Positions 33,332 to 42,857 of a DNA stretch of 64,000 nucleotides are shown here, in pieces. Each line of letters begins with the position of its first letter. The stretch's first letter is position 1. Location of the stretch: NCBI RefSeq assembly GCF_009711135.1, contig NZ_WMIC01000002.1, positions 558,001-622,000 of the forward strand, read 5' to 3'. A model generated the notes under the pieces. That model had not been told where the DNA came from and did not search any database. It saw only the letters and a list, made by a program, of their open reading frames with translations. A program made the translations under genes and the position numbers. Source of the stretch: Flavobacterium sp. LC2016-01. GTDB lineage: Bacteria > Bacteroidota > Bacteroidia > Flavobacteriales > Flavobacteriaceae.

Positions 33332-36148
33332 TTATAAACCGAGAGTAAGATTTAAAAAATAAATTCGGCCGTAACTGTAATAATATTTTGGTCCAAACGA
33401 TGGTGTTCCGCTTGAAACATCTTGATTTAATGCTCTGAAATTAGCATTTCTAGCCTGCTCAAAACCGCCCGTTTTATATACTAAATTCAACAGATTATTA
33501 ATACTGGCAAAGAGTCCAATATATTTTTGGCGAACACGCCAAGATTTTCCTCCACTGATATTAAGCAAGGTTACAGGATTAAATTTTTCCTGTTTCAGCA
33601 ATTCATTTCCTCGTTCAGAAGTGGCTTCGGGAAAAGGAAAACCATTCACTGGATTAATATAAAATTGAGCTGTTCTTGAAATTGGTGAAACATCAATATA
33701 ATTATCTGTCAAATAATTTATATTAGTAGCAAGCCACCAAAATTTGGGATCACGATATTCTAAACCAAATGAAACAGCATTTTGAGGCGTTCCGGCTTGT
33801 CTGTAATTTTTAAGATAGGCACGCCCAAAATCAAAAGTGGTCTGAGCACCATCTTTAGAAGCGTTTGCATCATTTGTAATCGAAACATTTGGATTACTGC
33901 TATAGATAAAGTTTCCGTAAGCAGCAGAAAAAGTGGTTTTAAAAGTTGGAGAAATTTGATATTCAAAACTTAACTCAGCGCCTGTATTTTTCTTGTCTAA
34001 TTTCGTCAAAGTTTGGCTAACGAAAGCATCCGTTGGATCGTAACCCGTGCCCTTCTCAAATATTCCTTCGGCATAAAAGAAAGAAGTTTTAGAAGTGTTT
34101 TTTATTAAAGTATAATAAGCCGTAAAACGCAATTTGAGTTTTGGTGAGCGATACACATAATTCGCTTCGACGCTGGTTACATTTTCACTTTCAATTCCGT
34201 TCACTATAGTATTATTCAAGCGTGAATTAGAAAATGTATTTCTCAAAGATGGTGCTCTAGTAAGGTGTTCGCCATTGAAGAAAAACAATTGTCTGCCTGA
34301 AATTTTATAAGTGAATCCGCCTTTAAAACCAAAATTCTCAAAAGTTGCTCTTTCGCTTTTTCCTAAAGAATTCTTAGCGTAAATCCCGTTTTGATACAAT
34401 CCTTCACGCTGATAATTGGAAATTGAATAGGACTGTCCCAGATAAAATTCGAATTTATTATAGGAGAATTTAAACTGCGTAAAAGCATCGATCGTATTGG
34501 CTAAAAAATTATAATTATAACCATAAACATCCCCTTCTTTTACTTGCCGATCCGGATGCTGTAAATCGGATTGGGATAAATTTCCTTTATAAAACGGATC
34601 AATATCTACAAAATATTCTCCTCCAAGAAGATCGAGCAAATACTGAAAATTGTGTGATTTTAAATTCCGATAAACCATTCCTGCGTCAAAAGAAAGGTTT
34701 GAATTAATCAGAGAATTTAAGGTTGAATTTAACGCAAAAGTTTTATCATCTGTTCTGTCTTCATAAAGAACATAATGGCTTTGTGCAGGTTCATAACCAT
34801 TTTGACCCGGTTTTTGATTTGCCAGATACATGGCATTCCAATCAATTTGGGAATTTGACAGAAATGTTGTTTTGCTTTTTTCAGCATTTTGATAATCTGG
34901 AGTAAAATCTCCTGAAAATTCGCCATGATCTTTGGCGTAAAGCGAACTAAAATAGCTTGGCATTTTTCGGTAATAAACGGGATCTGGACTATTGGCATTT
35001 TGATAATCAATATTGGTGTTTCCCACTTTCCCAAACTGATACATTATTCCCGAATTCAGATTGTTTTTTTCATCGATTTTAAAATAATGATTCAGCATGA
35101 AGAGCGGTTCTTCAATATTTTTTACTCTTGCATTTCGTTTTTTATCGCTCTGAAATCCCCAATACGAACTGTATTTTTCTCCCATCAATGCGACTGCTTC
35201 ATCCGTATTTGGAGAATTTTTTCCACGGGAATTTGGTGTGTAAAATCCAGTAAAATTAAGTGATTGTCTGTTATTTAATTTCTTCTCTACGCTTATAAAA
35301 AAAGAATCTGCATTGAAATTTGTTCCTTCAAAATAGCCTTCACCAGCCCATCTTTTTCCTGCTGAAATTGCATAAGCCCAGCCCGAAGCGTTCATTCCTG
35401 AAGCGTACGTTCCTATGGCGCGCCAAGTATAAGCTGAATTGCTTCCTGAAAAAGTGAGCTGTGTACCTTTTCTATATAAAGAAGCTCGTGTAGCAATTTG
35501 TTGTGTTCCTAAAACGCCTCCAAAAGTATAATTTGAAACAGCGGCGCCAATTGAAAATTCCTGATTTCGGAGTACATTATTTAAACCTCCCCAATTATTC
35601 CACTGCGGTCGTCTGTCGTAGATTTTATTCATTGTCATGCCGTTGAGCATCATAGTACCGTTTTCATTGTCTAGACCGCGAACTTTAAATCGGGCTTGCC
35701 CCCAATTAAAACCAGAAGCTTGCATAAAAGCATCTTTTGAAGACTGTAAAAGCCCAGAAGTCATTTCTGACGAACTGTTGTCATCAGACAAATCAGTATC
35801 TAAAAGTGTAATTAATGCGGCCGGAGTTTCATCAGTATATAAATCTTCAAGTTGAAGTGTTCCGAGATAAACGATCTGTCCAAATTTAGACTGAATTTTA
35901 AGAAGCAAATCTTTGAAACCTTGACTATGAATCAACAGCAATTGTTCTCCGTTTACAGAAGAATGCAGTTCAAATTGACCCGTTTTTGAAGTAAGTTTTG
36001 TTATGGAAGTATTTTGAATTGTAACCACAACATTCTCGAGAGGATTTTGCGTTTTAGCATCAATTACAATCCCTCTAAAAATTGTTTCTTGTGCAAAGGC
36101 AAAATTAAAAGAGCATAGAAGTAAAAACCCGAAGTATTTTTTTATCAT
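33332..36148 (-). CDS. TonB-dependent outer-membrane receptor
   Basis: The 938-residue product has a signal peptide ending FAFAQ (~19), a carboxypeptidase-regulatory-like domain (~20-110, FRGIVIDAKTQNPLENVVVTI), a plug region (~130-230, including KVRGLDNENGTMMLNGM) and a large beta barrel ending FLNLTLGL. It would import a substrate using TonB energy. It is not a SusC of the classic polysaccharide type, since no SusD partner is present; the partner is the DUF5689 lipoprotein. The substrate is unknown. Confidence 0.9.
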   Translation of the reverse strand: MIKKYFGFLLLCSFNFAFAQETIFRGIVIDAKTQNPLENVVVTIQNTSITKLTSKTGQFELHSSVNGEQLLLIHSQGFKDLLLKIQSKFGQIVYLGTLQLEDLYTDETPAALITLLDTDLSDDNSSSEMTSGLLQSSKDAFMQASGFNWGQARFKVRGLDNENGTMMLNGMTMNKIYDRRPQWNNWGGLNNVLRNQEFSIGAAVSNYTFGGVLGTQQIATRASLYRKGTQLTFSGSNSAYTWRAIGTYASGMNASGWAYAISAGKRWAGEGYFEGTNFNADSFFISVEKKLNNRQSLNFTGFYTPNSRGKNSPNTDEAVALMGEKYSSYWGFQSDKKRNARVKNIEEPLFMLNHYFKIDEKNNLNSGIMYQFGKVGNTNIDYQNANSPDPVYYRKMPSYFSSLYAKDHGEFSGDFTPDYQNAEKSKTTFLSNSQIDWNAMYLANQKPGQNGYEPAQSHYVLYEDRTDDKTFALNSTLNSLINSNLSFDAGMVYRNLKSHNFQYLLDLLGGEYFVDIDPFYKGNLSQSDLQHPDRQVKEGDVYGYNYNFLANTIDAFTQFKFSYNKFEFYLGQSYSISNYQREGLYQNGIYAKNSLGKSERATFENFGFKGGFTYKISGRQLFFFNGEHLTRAPSLRNTFSNSRLNNTIVNGIESENVTSVEANYVYRSPKLKLRFTAYYTLIKNTSKTSFFYAEGIFEKGTGYDPTDAFVSQTLTKLDKKNTGAELSFEYQISPTFKTTFSAAYGNFIYSSNPNVSITNDANASKDGAQTTFDFGRAYLKNYRQAGTPQNAVSFGLEYRDPKFWWLATNINYLTDNYIDVSPISRTAQFYINPVNGFPFPEATSERGNELLKQEKFNPVTLLNISGGKSWRVRQKYIGLFASINNLLNLVYKTGGFEQARNANFRALNQDVSSGTPSFGPKYYYSYGRIYFLNLTLGL

Positions 36149-36372
36149 TAAAGTTCCAATTTATTTCTGAAAATTATTTTCGGATTTTCATCCTATTCAA
36201 AAGATAAAATTGGTTTTTGGAAAAAGTAAATTGATTTAAATTCTTAAATCATGAAATTCAAATGTAAAGAAAACATTTATATTTATAAATATTTTCTTAC
36301 TAATATTTTGGTTGAAATTTAAAATTATTTAAGTAGATTTGCCTATTTTTTGGTTTTTTTACCATTAAATTT

Positions 36373-37596
36373 TTAAACTGTAGTTCTAATTTTAGAAACC
36401 ATAAAAGCAATCAGAACACCAAAGATTCCGATAAAAGCAAAAGAGAATTGAAGTCCAAAATTCTCAGCAATGTGACCAATAACAGGAGGTCCCATTAAAA
36501 ATCCTAAGAAACTTACGCTAGAAACTATGGTTAAAGCTTCGCCTGGCGGAACTGTCGGGTTTTTTCCTGCCATGCTGTAAACGGTAGGAACTATGGTAGC
36601 TACACCCAAACCAACTGCCATAAAAGCAATGGTACAAGGAATTAAATAAGGAAGAAAAACAGCTGTAAAAAGTCCGCCCGAAATCATGACACCGCTAATC
36701 TGCATCACACGTTCACGCCCGAATTTATTGATCAATCCGTCACCTAAGAATCTTCCGCTGGCCATCATAATCATAAACGAGGTATAACCCAAAATTACTA
36801 ACGGGCCGGGAGCTTTTACAATATCTTTGAAATATACACCGCTCCAGTCAAACATTACACCTTCGCTGGCCATACTGCAAAATCCAATTACGCCAAGCCA
36901 AATTAAAGCACTGTCTGGTTTTGCGAATAATTTTTTCTTCTCGCCTTTATCTTTGTGTTTGATTTTTTCTTTGGCTTTGACCAAAAATTTAAAATTAAAG
37001 GCAACCATCAACAATACTACGATGCCGACAATTATAAAATGATGTAACGGTGATAAATTTAACGCCAACATTCCGAGTCCAACTAGAGCTCCCGAAAATC
37101 CAGCAAAACTCCACATTCCGTGAAACGAAGACATGATTGTTTTTCTAAAAAGTACTTCGGTATAAACACCTTGCGTATTTACAGCGATATTGGCTAAGTT
37201 TCCAAATAATCCAAATAAAAACAAACCCAATGACAATTGAAGCGCTGTTGTTGCCAGACCTAAATTGACCAGGCACAAAACGTACATAATTAGAGAGAAG
37301 ACTAAAATGCGGTGACTTCCAAATTTAGTAACCATTTTTCCTGAAAAAGGCATGATGATCAATTGTCCCATTGGCAAAGCAAAAAGTATCGAACCCAGAT
37401 CGCCTTCGGATAAATGCAAAGCGGTTTTTATATCCGGAATTCGGCTTGCCCAAGTGGCAAAACTCAACCCCATTCCGAAATAAAACATTCCGACAGCAAA
37501 ACGAATTCGGTTTAAATAAGAAGCTTTTGCTTCTCTAAAAACTTTCTTGATTTTTCCTTTTGTCTGAAAAAGTTCTAGCGGATTGAAATTTATCAA
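36373..37596 (-). CDS. Major facilitator superfamily transporter
   Basis: The 407-residue inner-membrane protein has about 12 hydrophobic segments starting near residue 34 (GMFYFGMGLSFATWASRIPDIKTAL). WASRIP and a charged cytoplasmic loop (KEKIKHKDKGEKKK) between halves fit the YbjJ-like branch of MFS. It is likely an exporter or sugar-type transporter, but the substrate cannot be read. Single gene. Confidence 0.85.
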   Translation of the reverse strand: MINFNPLELFQTKGKIKKVFREAKASYLNRIRFAVGMFYFGMGLSFATWASRIPDIKTALHLSEGDLGSILFALPMGQLIIMPFSGKMVTKFGSHRILVFSLIMYVLCLVNLGLATTALQLSLGLFLFGLFGNLANIAVNTQGVYTEVLFRKTIMSSFHGMWSFAGFSGALVGLGMLALNLSPLHHFIIVGIVVLLMVAFNFKFLVKAKEKIKHKDKGEKKKLFAKPDSALIWLGVIGFCSMASEGVMFDWSGVYFKDIVKAPGPLVILGYTSFMIMMASGRFLGDGLINKFGRERVMQISGVMISGGLFTAVFLPYLIPCTIAFMAVGLGVATIVPTVYSMAGKNPTVPPGEALTIVSSVSFLGFLMGPPVIGHIAENFGLQFSFAFIGIFGVLIAFMVSKIRTTV

Positions 37597-37711
37597 AATC
37601 GATGCATTTTGGGATTATACCATAAAAGTACAAAAAAGCTGTGTATTTCTTTCACCGTTCAAATTGTTCCTTTATTTACAACGTTATTGTTTATAAATTG
37701 CTGTGTTTTTG

Positions 37712-37868
37712 GCCCACGGATTGTACGGATTAAACTGATTTACACGGATTGCAATTATTATTTGACATAAAAAAAGACGCACTGCTGTGCGTCTCTACGA
37801 TTTATATTATTTCATTTTTAACCACACATTATAAATTAAAACCAGTTTAATCCGTACAATCAGCGGGC
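37712..37868. repeat. Nested GGATT-type inverted repeat with inner GACGCAC hairpin
   Basis: Thirty-base outer arms (37712-37741 and 37839-37868) match at 27 of 30 positions; the left arm contains GGATTGTACGGATTAAACTG. Inside lies AGACGCAC-TGCT-GTGCGTCT (37775-37794), a perfect 8-base hairpin. The element ends 8 bases before the stop of the leftward oxidoreductase gene. The gap 37597-37876 holds nothing else. Confidence 0.8.
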
Positions 37869-37876
37869 TATAATTT

Positions 37877-38917
37877 CTATAAACGAATTACTGTTCGTTG
37901 TGCATTACTTGCGATTGCTGCTTCAATAATCTGCATAACTTTTATTCCGTCTCGGCCGGTAACTGGTTCTGTTGTATCGTTTATAATCGAATTATAAACG
38001 CCGTCAAAAAAACAGAAATAATTCCCTTGTAATGTTGGTACTTTTTCGCGAATTACTTTTCCGTCAATTTCGGTATGAAGCAAACCTTGAAGTTCTTCCG
38101 GTTCTGTTCCCCACGATTCTAAATTTGGCTTTTTTCCGATTTTCAATTCGTCTTCCTGAACGTCGCCTCTTGGTTTTAAAAACGAACCTTTTTTACCGTG
38201 AATCGTATAAGCAGGATTGGCTTCTCTCACAAAAAAACCTGCTTTTAAACGCACTCTGAATTTTTCATAAATCAAAAGCAAATCAAACCAATCATCTACT
38301 AAAGAATTTTGTCTGGTAAAACGGATATCCCCAAAAACCGATTTTGGAGAACCAAATAAACAGATCGCCTGATCGATAATATGTGGCCCTAAATCTTTTA
38401 AAACTCCGGCGCCGTCATTAGCTGTTTCTTTATGTGCTTTAGGGCTCAACAACGGATTGTATCTGTCAAAATGAAATTCAGCTTCGACTAATTCTCCTAA
38501 AACTCCTTCGTTGATTATTTTTTGAATGGTTTTAAAATCACTGTCCCATCTTCTGTTTTGAAAAACGGCCAATTTTAATCCTTTGTCTTTTGCAATTTGC
38601 GTCAGCTCTTCGGCTTCTGCAACTGTTGTGGTAAAAGCTTTTTCAACAACGGCATGTTTTCCTGCCAAAAGTACTTTTTTAGCATATTCGTAATGCGTGC
38701 CAACTGGTGTGTTTACGATTACCAAATCAACATCATCTGCCAATAAATCATCGATTGAAGGATAACTTTTAACGTATGGATAATCTTCCTGAATTAATTT
38801 TTTAGTTCTTTCCCAAGATCCTAATAATTCAAAACCGGGATGAATATCTAAAAACGGAGCGTGAAAAACTTTTCCCGACATTCCGTATGATAATAGTGCT
38901 GTTTTTATTTTTTGCAT
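37877..38917 (-). CDS. Gfo/Idh/MocA-family oxidoreductase
   Basis: I start at the ATG at 38917 (MQKIKTALLSYG), giving 346 residues; a longer frame reaches into the inverted repeat upstream and is unlikely. The N-terminal NAD(P)-binding Rossmann fold (LLSYGMSGKVFHAPFL) and EKAFTTTVAEAEEL with its conserved Lys are typical of the family, which oxidises or reduces sugars and polyols. The YSGMSG-type start matches the YdgJ/YvaA-like group. The substrate is unknown. Confidence 0.88.
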   Translation of the reverse strand: MQKIKTALLSYGMSGKVFHAPFLDIHPGFELLGSWERTKKLIQEDYPYVKSYPSIDDLLADDVDLVIVNTPVGTHYEYAKKVLLAGKHAVVEKAFTTTVAEAEELTQIAKDKGLKLAVFQNRRWDSDFKTIQKIINEGVLGELVEAEFHFDRYNPLLSPKAHKETANDGAGVLKDLGPHIIDQAICLFGSPKSVFGDIRFTRQNSLVDDWFDLLLIYEKFRVRLKAGFFVREANPAYTIHGKKGSFLKPRGDVQEDELKIGKKPNLESWGTEPEELQGLLHTEIDGKVIREKVPTLQGNYFCFFDGVYNSIINDTTEPVTGRDGIKVMQIIEAAIASNAQRTVIRL

Positions 38918-38930
38918 TTTGTTATGTTTT

Positions 38931-38989
38931 TTTTTCCGCCACGAATTCACGAATTTTAAAAATAAATTCGTGAATTCGTGGCGGAAAAA
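38931..38989. repeat. Perfect 26-base inverted repeat (CCACGAATTCACGAATT type)
   Basis: Arms 38931-38956 and 38964-38989 are exactly complementary over 26 bases with a 7-base loop; the core reads CCGCCACGAATTCACGAATT. Runs of T and A at the edges would let it act as a terminator in both directions. It fills the gap between two leftward genes, so it could block or reduce read-through from the upstream gene into the oxidoreductase gene. Confidence 0.9.
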
Positions 38990-38991
38990 TA

Positions 38992-40062
38992 TTATAGTTT
39001 AGCTCTTTCGTATTGTTTTGGCCAATGAATATCGTCGTGTAATGCTGCGGCGAAATCTAAAGGCAGATTCGGATTTCTTAATGATTCTCTGGCAAACAAA
39101 ATTAAGTCAGCCTGACCATTATTCAAAATTTCTTCTGCTTGTTTGGCTTCCGTAATTAAACCTACCGCTCCCGTCAAAATATTCGCTTCTTTTTTAATCT
39201 TTTCTGCAAAAGAAACCTGATAACCCGGACCAATTGCGATTTTTTGATGCGAAACCAATCCTCCAGACGAAACATCGATTAAATCTACTCCTTTTTCTTT
39301 TACTATTTTAGCAAGCTGTACCGATTCTTCAGGATTCCATCCGCCTTCTGCCCAATCTGTTGCCGAAATTCTAACAATTAAAGGTAAATCTGAAGGCCAT
39401 TCAGTTTGAACTGCTTCTAGGATTTCTAAAGTAAATCGGATTCTGTTTTCAAAACTTCCACCATATTCATCGGTTCTCGCATTTGTTAAAGGTGATAAAA
39501 ACTGGTGCAGCAAATAGCCGTGCGCCGCATGAATTTCTAAAACTTTATATCCTGCTTCAACTACTCTTTTTGTTGCTGTTTTAAAATCAGAAATCACTTT
39601 CTGAATTCCGTTTTTATCTAAAGCTTCAGGAAGAAACGGTTCGTTATCGTGATAAGGAATCGCACTTGGCGCAACAGTCTGCCATCCGCCTTGAGCGAAA
39701 TCTAATTTTTTATTTCCGAGCCAAGGTGAGGAAACGCTCGCTTTTCGCCCGGCATGCGCCAATTGAATTCCGGGAATGGAATTTTGTGAAACGATAAATT
39801 CGTTGATTTCTTTGAGTTTTGCGATATGCTCGTCTTTCCAAATTCCGAGATCAGTAGGAGAAATTCTTGCCTCAGGAGAAACTGCAGTAGCTTCCTGAAT
39901 AATCAATCCTGCTCCACCGCTTGCACGGCTTCCTAAATGAACCAGATGCCAATTGTTTGCAAATCCGTCTTCGGCTGAATATTGACACATTGGCGAAATG
40001 ACAATTCTATTTTTTAAAGTGATATTTTTTAATGTTAAAGCAGAAAATAATTGTGAAGCCAT
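38992..40062 (-). CDS. namA: NADH:flavin oxidoreductase, Old Yellow Enzyme family (YqjM/NamA type)
   Basis: I choose the ATG at 40062 (MASQLFSALTLKN), 356 residues, over a longer frame that begins in sequence without family similarity. The SPMCQYSAEDG segment holds the thiol cysteine and Tyr of the YqjM class, followed by HAAHGYLLHQFLSPLTNARTDEYGG. The FMN enzyme reduces activated C=C bonds with NADPH or NADH. The symbol is by family; the physiological substrate is unknown. Confidence 0.88.
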   Translation of the reverse strand: MASQLFSALTLKNITLKNRIVISPMCQYSAEDGFANNWHLVHLGSRASGGAGLIIQEATAVSPEARISPTDLGIWKDEHIAKLKEINEFIVSQNSIPGIQLAHAGRKASVSSPWLGNKKLDFAQGGWQTVAPSAIPYHDNEPFLPEALDKNGIQKVISDFKTATKRVVEAGYKVLEIHAAHGYLLHQFLSPLTNARTDEYGGSFENRIRFTLEILEAVQTEWPSDLPLIVRISATDWAEGGWNPEESVQLAKIVKEKGVDLIDVSSGGLVSHQKIAIGPGYQVSFAEKIKKEANILTGAVGLITEAKQAEEILNNGQADLILFARESLRNPNLPLDFAAALHDDIHWPKQYERAKL

Positions 40063-40226
40063 ATTTGTAACTTTTAATAGTTTTAGACTACCAATTGAAG
40101 ACAGCAGCCTTATAAAAAGTAAAGTTACGGTATCCTTATAAAAGGAGAAATCTAAATGTTTATTAATTAACAAACATTTAAAACCTTAAGTATTATATTG
40201 CGGGCTTAAATTAAATTTTAAAACGT

Positions 40227-40234
40227 TACTTTTG
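40227..40234 (+). promoter_or_regulatory. -7 box for rseP
   Basis: TACTTTTG matches TAnnTTTG, about 28 bases before the rseP ATG. A TTG lies 26 bases upstream, too far for the usual -33. Confidence 0.45.
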
Positions 40235-40262
40235 TGCGTTAAATACGAACTAAAATTATAAA

Positions 40263-41609
40263 ATGGATATAGTTATCAAACTCTCTCAATTTCTATTGAG
40301 TTTATCTTTACTTATTATTCTTCACGAATTAGGGCATTTTATCCCTGCAAAATTGTTTAAAACAAGAGTCGAAAAATTTTACTTATTTTTTGATGTTAAA
40401 TATTCTCTATTAAAAAAGAAAATCGGCGAAACAGAATACGGAATTGGATGGCTACCTCTTGGCGGTTATGTGAAAATTTCTGGAATGATCGACGAAAGTA
40501 TGGACAAAGAACAAATGGCTTTGCCTCCTCAACCGTGGGAATTTCGTTCTAAACCAGCTTGGCAGCGTTTGATCATTATGCTTGGTGGTGTTACGGTAAA
40601 CTTTATCCTAGCTTTTATCATATATATAGGTATGGCTTTCGTTTTTGGTGATACTTATATTGCAAATACCGATTTGAAAGACGGTGTATGGGTAACTAAT
40701 CCTGCCATTGAAAAAGCGGGTGTTCAAACTGGGGATAAAATTATTGCCGTTAATGGCAAAAAAATGGATCGATACGATGATATCGCCAAAAATTTGTACA
40801 TGGCTAATGAAGTTACCATTGAAAGAAACAATGAAGAAAAAACAATTAAGTTTCCTGTCAACATTATTAATAAAATCAGCAACTCTGGAGTAAAACATTC
40901 TTTAGTTGAAATGAGAATTCCGTTTATTGTTTCAGGATTTGAAAAAGATTCTCCGAATGATAAAAATTTAAAAACTGCTGATATTATCACACATTTTGAC
41001 GGTGCTCCATTAAATTATGCAGATGAAGCTGTGGCAAGATTTAAAAATCATGAAGGAAAAATAGTTCCAATTACAATTAAAAGAGGTGATAAAATCATTC
41101 AGACTACTTTAAAATTTAATAATAAGTCTAAATCTGGAGTAGCTTACGCGGTGAGAATACCTTATTCTAATATCGAGAAACTGGGACTTTATACAGTAAA
41201 CCGTCAAAAATTTGGCTTTTTTGAATCAATTCCAATTGGAATCAATATGGGAGTAAACGGACTTATTGATTATGGAACGCAGCTTAAAAAGATATTTAAT
41301 CCTAAAACCGAAGCTTATAAAGAAGTAGGTGGATTTGCGGCTATTTTCAATGTTTTTCCAGATTCTTGGAGCTGGGAAGCTTTCTGGTCAATCACTGCTT
41401 TATTGTCAATTATGCTTGGAGTTATGAATTTATTGCCAATTCCGGCTCTTGATGGAGGTCATGTGATGTTTTTATTATACGAAATTATTAGTGGCAAAAA
41501 ACCAAGCGATAAATTCCTTGAAAACGCCCAAATGGTTGGCTTCGTACTACTTATAGCGTTGCTTTTGTTCGCAAATGGAAACGACATTTATAAGGCAATT
41601 ATGAAGTAG
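40263..41609 (+). CDS. rseP: RIP metalloprotease RseP (site-2 protease)
   Basis: The 448-residue inner-membrane zinc protease has HELGH (~21-25) in the first transmembrane helix, the family's LPLGGYVKISGM, one or two PDZ-type regions (~130-300, AGVQTGDKIIAVNGKK, ADIITHFDGAPL) and the third motif LPIPALDGGH (~392-401) in a late helix. It cuts membrane-embedded targets such as anti-sigma factors after site-1 cleavage, and remnant signal peptides. An ECF sigma/anti-sigma pair at 62865 could be one client, though they lie 21 kb apart. Confidence 0.95.
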   Translation: MDIVIKLSQFLLSLSLLIILHELGHFIPAKLFKTRVEKFYLFFDVKYSLLKKKIGETEYGIGWLPLGGYVKISGMIDESMDKEQMALPPQPWEFRSKPAWQRLIIMLGGVTVNFILAFIIYIGMAFVFGDTYIANTDLKDGVWVTNPAIEKAGVQTGDKIIAVNGKKMDRYDDIAKNLYMANEVTIERNNEEKTIKFPVNIINKISNSGVKHSLVEMRIPFIVSGFEKDSPNDKNLKTADIITHFDGAPLNYADEAVARFKNHEGKIVPITIKRGDKIIQTTLKFNNKSKSGVAYAVRIPYSNIEKLGLYTVNRQKFGFFESIPIGINMGVNGLIDYGTQLKKIFNPKTEAYKEVGGFAAIFNVFPDSWSWEAFWSITALLSIMLGVMNLLPIPALDGGHVMFLLYEIISGKKPSDKFLENAQMVGFVLLIALLLFANGNDIYKAIMK

Positions 41610-41642
41610 AAAAAAAAATGAATAAAAAGAGTTAAAATATTT

Positions 41643-41671
41643 TTGAGAAACTAAAAATTCGATTATATTTG
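41643..41671 (+). promoter_or_regulatory. Promoter of the tRNA-Asn pair
   Basis: TTG (41643-41645), 18 bases, then TATATTTG (41664-41671): a full match to the Bacteroidota consensus, 25 bases before the first tRNA. Confidence 0.75.
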
Positions 41672-41695
41672 CACTCGCTAAAAAGAGCAACACTT

Positions 41696-41769
41696 TCCTC
41701 CTTAGCTCAGTTGGTTAGAGCATCTGACTGTTAATCAGAGGGTCCTTGGTTCGAGCCCAAGAGGGGGAG
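41696..41769 (+). tRNA. tRNA-Asn (anticodon GTT), copy 1
   Basis: 74 bases with a full cloverleaf: acceptor TCCTCCT/AGGGGGA, D stem GCTC/GAGC, anticodon stem TCTGA/TCAGA around CTGTTAA (anticodon GTT), T stem CTTGG/CCAAG with loop TTCGAGC, discriminator G. The CCA end is not encoded. Confidence 0.96.
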
Positions 41770-41807
41770 CAACTTTTTTTAGCAAACATATTTACCTTTA
41801 AGGTGAT

Positions 41808-41881
41808 TCCTCCTTAGCTCAGTTGGTTAGAGCATCTGACTGTTAATCAGAGGGTCCTTGGTTCGAGCCCAAGAGGGGGAG
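41808..41881 (+). tRNA. tRNA-Asn (anticodon GTT), copy 2
   Basis: Identical to the copy 38 bases upstream over all 74 bases, with the same cloverleaf. Both are probably made from one transcript that ends at the terminator at 41885-41921. Confidence 0.96.
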
Positions 41882-41884
41882 CTT

Positions 41885-41921
41885 AAAAAAAAAGACTATC
41901 ATTACGATAGTCTTTTTTTTT
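41885..41921. terminator. Terminator after the tRNA-Asn pair
   Basis: A run, then GACTATC-ATTAC-GATAGTC, then T run. The A/T runs on both sides suggest it also serves the leftward gene ending at 41968. Confidence 0.85.
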
Positions 41922-41967
41922 GTTTTATATCAAAGTAAAGTTCATCTCTTCATTCTTTCTGTTTTTT

Positions 41968-42660
41968 TTATTGTTTCGCTACTTTATTAGATGGATTTTT
42001 GCTTTCAAACAATACCATCATCTCATTTGCTTTTTCTGGCTTGTTAATTGCTTTTAATGACTCTGCACAGCGATAGTAGTAAATAGGATCTAGATTTTTA
42101 CCTACTTCAAGCAGTTCTTCATAATATTTTGCTGCAGCTTCCATGTCACCTTCAAAATACGATTTGTCTGCTACTTTTTTAAGCATATCGGTGTTTTTAT
42201 AACCTTTATCCACCACTTTTGTGTAGGTTTTTGAAATATCGATGTCGATGTATTTTTTAGTTTCCGCAGGACGCGCTACTGCGACTTTTACCGGCTCCAC
42301 TTTTTCATCAGGAATATCGATAACCACTTTTGACATTAGAGGTACATTGGTTTGTTTTAATTTGGCTTTTCTATAAATTGGAGTTACTGTTCTCGTATTA
42401 TTTGGGCCGAGATCGTAGGTATTTACCATATCTAGTTTTGAAACTTCATATTTTGTAACTCTTCTTCCAAAAGTCATATTAATTGTTTCTTCAACATAGT
42501 AAGCTTCTATAACAAGATCATTATCTGTTTTATTGTTTGACTGTAACTGTGTATTTCCAGCTGCCGCAATGATAGGAGCTTTTGAAGCCGCCCGCTGTGC
42601 AAAACAGCAAAAAGGAACAACACATACAATTGTCACAAAAATTTCTGCATAATTTTTCAT
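41968..42660 (-). CDS. Secreted TPR-like protein of unknown function
   Basis: The 230-residue product has a signal peptide ending CCFAQ (~22), then a beta-rich segment (VIEAYYVEETINMTFGRRVTKYEVS) and a C-terminal TPR-like helical part (~165-220, KSYFEGDMEAAAKYYEELLEVGKNLDPIYYYRCAESLKAINKPEKA). TPR domains of this type occur beside OmpA-like proteins in gliding and T9SS gene sets, but no such neighbour is present here. Function unknown. Confidence 0.65.
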   Translation of the reverse strand: MKNYAEIFVTIVCVVPFCCFAQRAASKAPIIAAAGNTQLQSNNKTDNDLVIEAYYVEETINMTFGRRVTKYEVSKLDMVNTYDLGPNNTRTVTPIYRKAKLKQTNVPLMSKVVIDIPDEKVEPVKVAVARPAETKKYIDIDISKTYTKVVDKGYKNTDMLKKVADKSYFEGDMEAAAKYYEELLEVGKNLDPIYYYRCAESLKAINKPEKANEMMVLFESKNPSNKVAKQ

Positions 42661-42807
42661 GATAAATTGATTAAGTTCTGTTTATTTCAAAAAACTATAG
42701 TAAAGTTAGTCATAGTTCCTTTTTTATGTTTATTTCACCCGTAAACAACCTTAAAAGACGTTTAAGTACTGTTTTTATGCACTGGAAGTGACAAAAAATC
42801 AAAAAAA

Positions 42808-42834
42808 ATAGCGCCACAATTGCTTGGGCGCTAT
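42808..42834 (-). terminator. Terminator of the C1B peptidase gene
   Basis: ATAGCGCC...GGCGCTAT with an 11-base loop; the minus strand continues in TTTTTTTT. It lies about 25 bases past the stop at 42858. Confidence 0.75.
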
Positions 42835-42857
42835 TATTATTTTAAGTCGGAATAAAA

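Noticed and set aside
38918..38950. 11-residue N-terminal extension of the Gfo/Idh/MocA protein
   Set aside because: It would be coded by the hairpin repeat; the ATG at 38917 gives the normal family start.
40063..40173. 37-residue N-terminal extension of the OYE-family enzyme
   Set aside because: The family starts at about MASQLFSALTLKN; the extension covers the probable promoter region.
41696..41881. Tandem tRNA-Asn genes as a possible integration (att) site
   Set aside because: Both copies are complete and identical, and no integrase or third partial copy lies nearby; simple gene duplication explains them.
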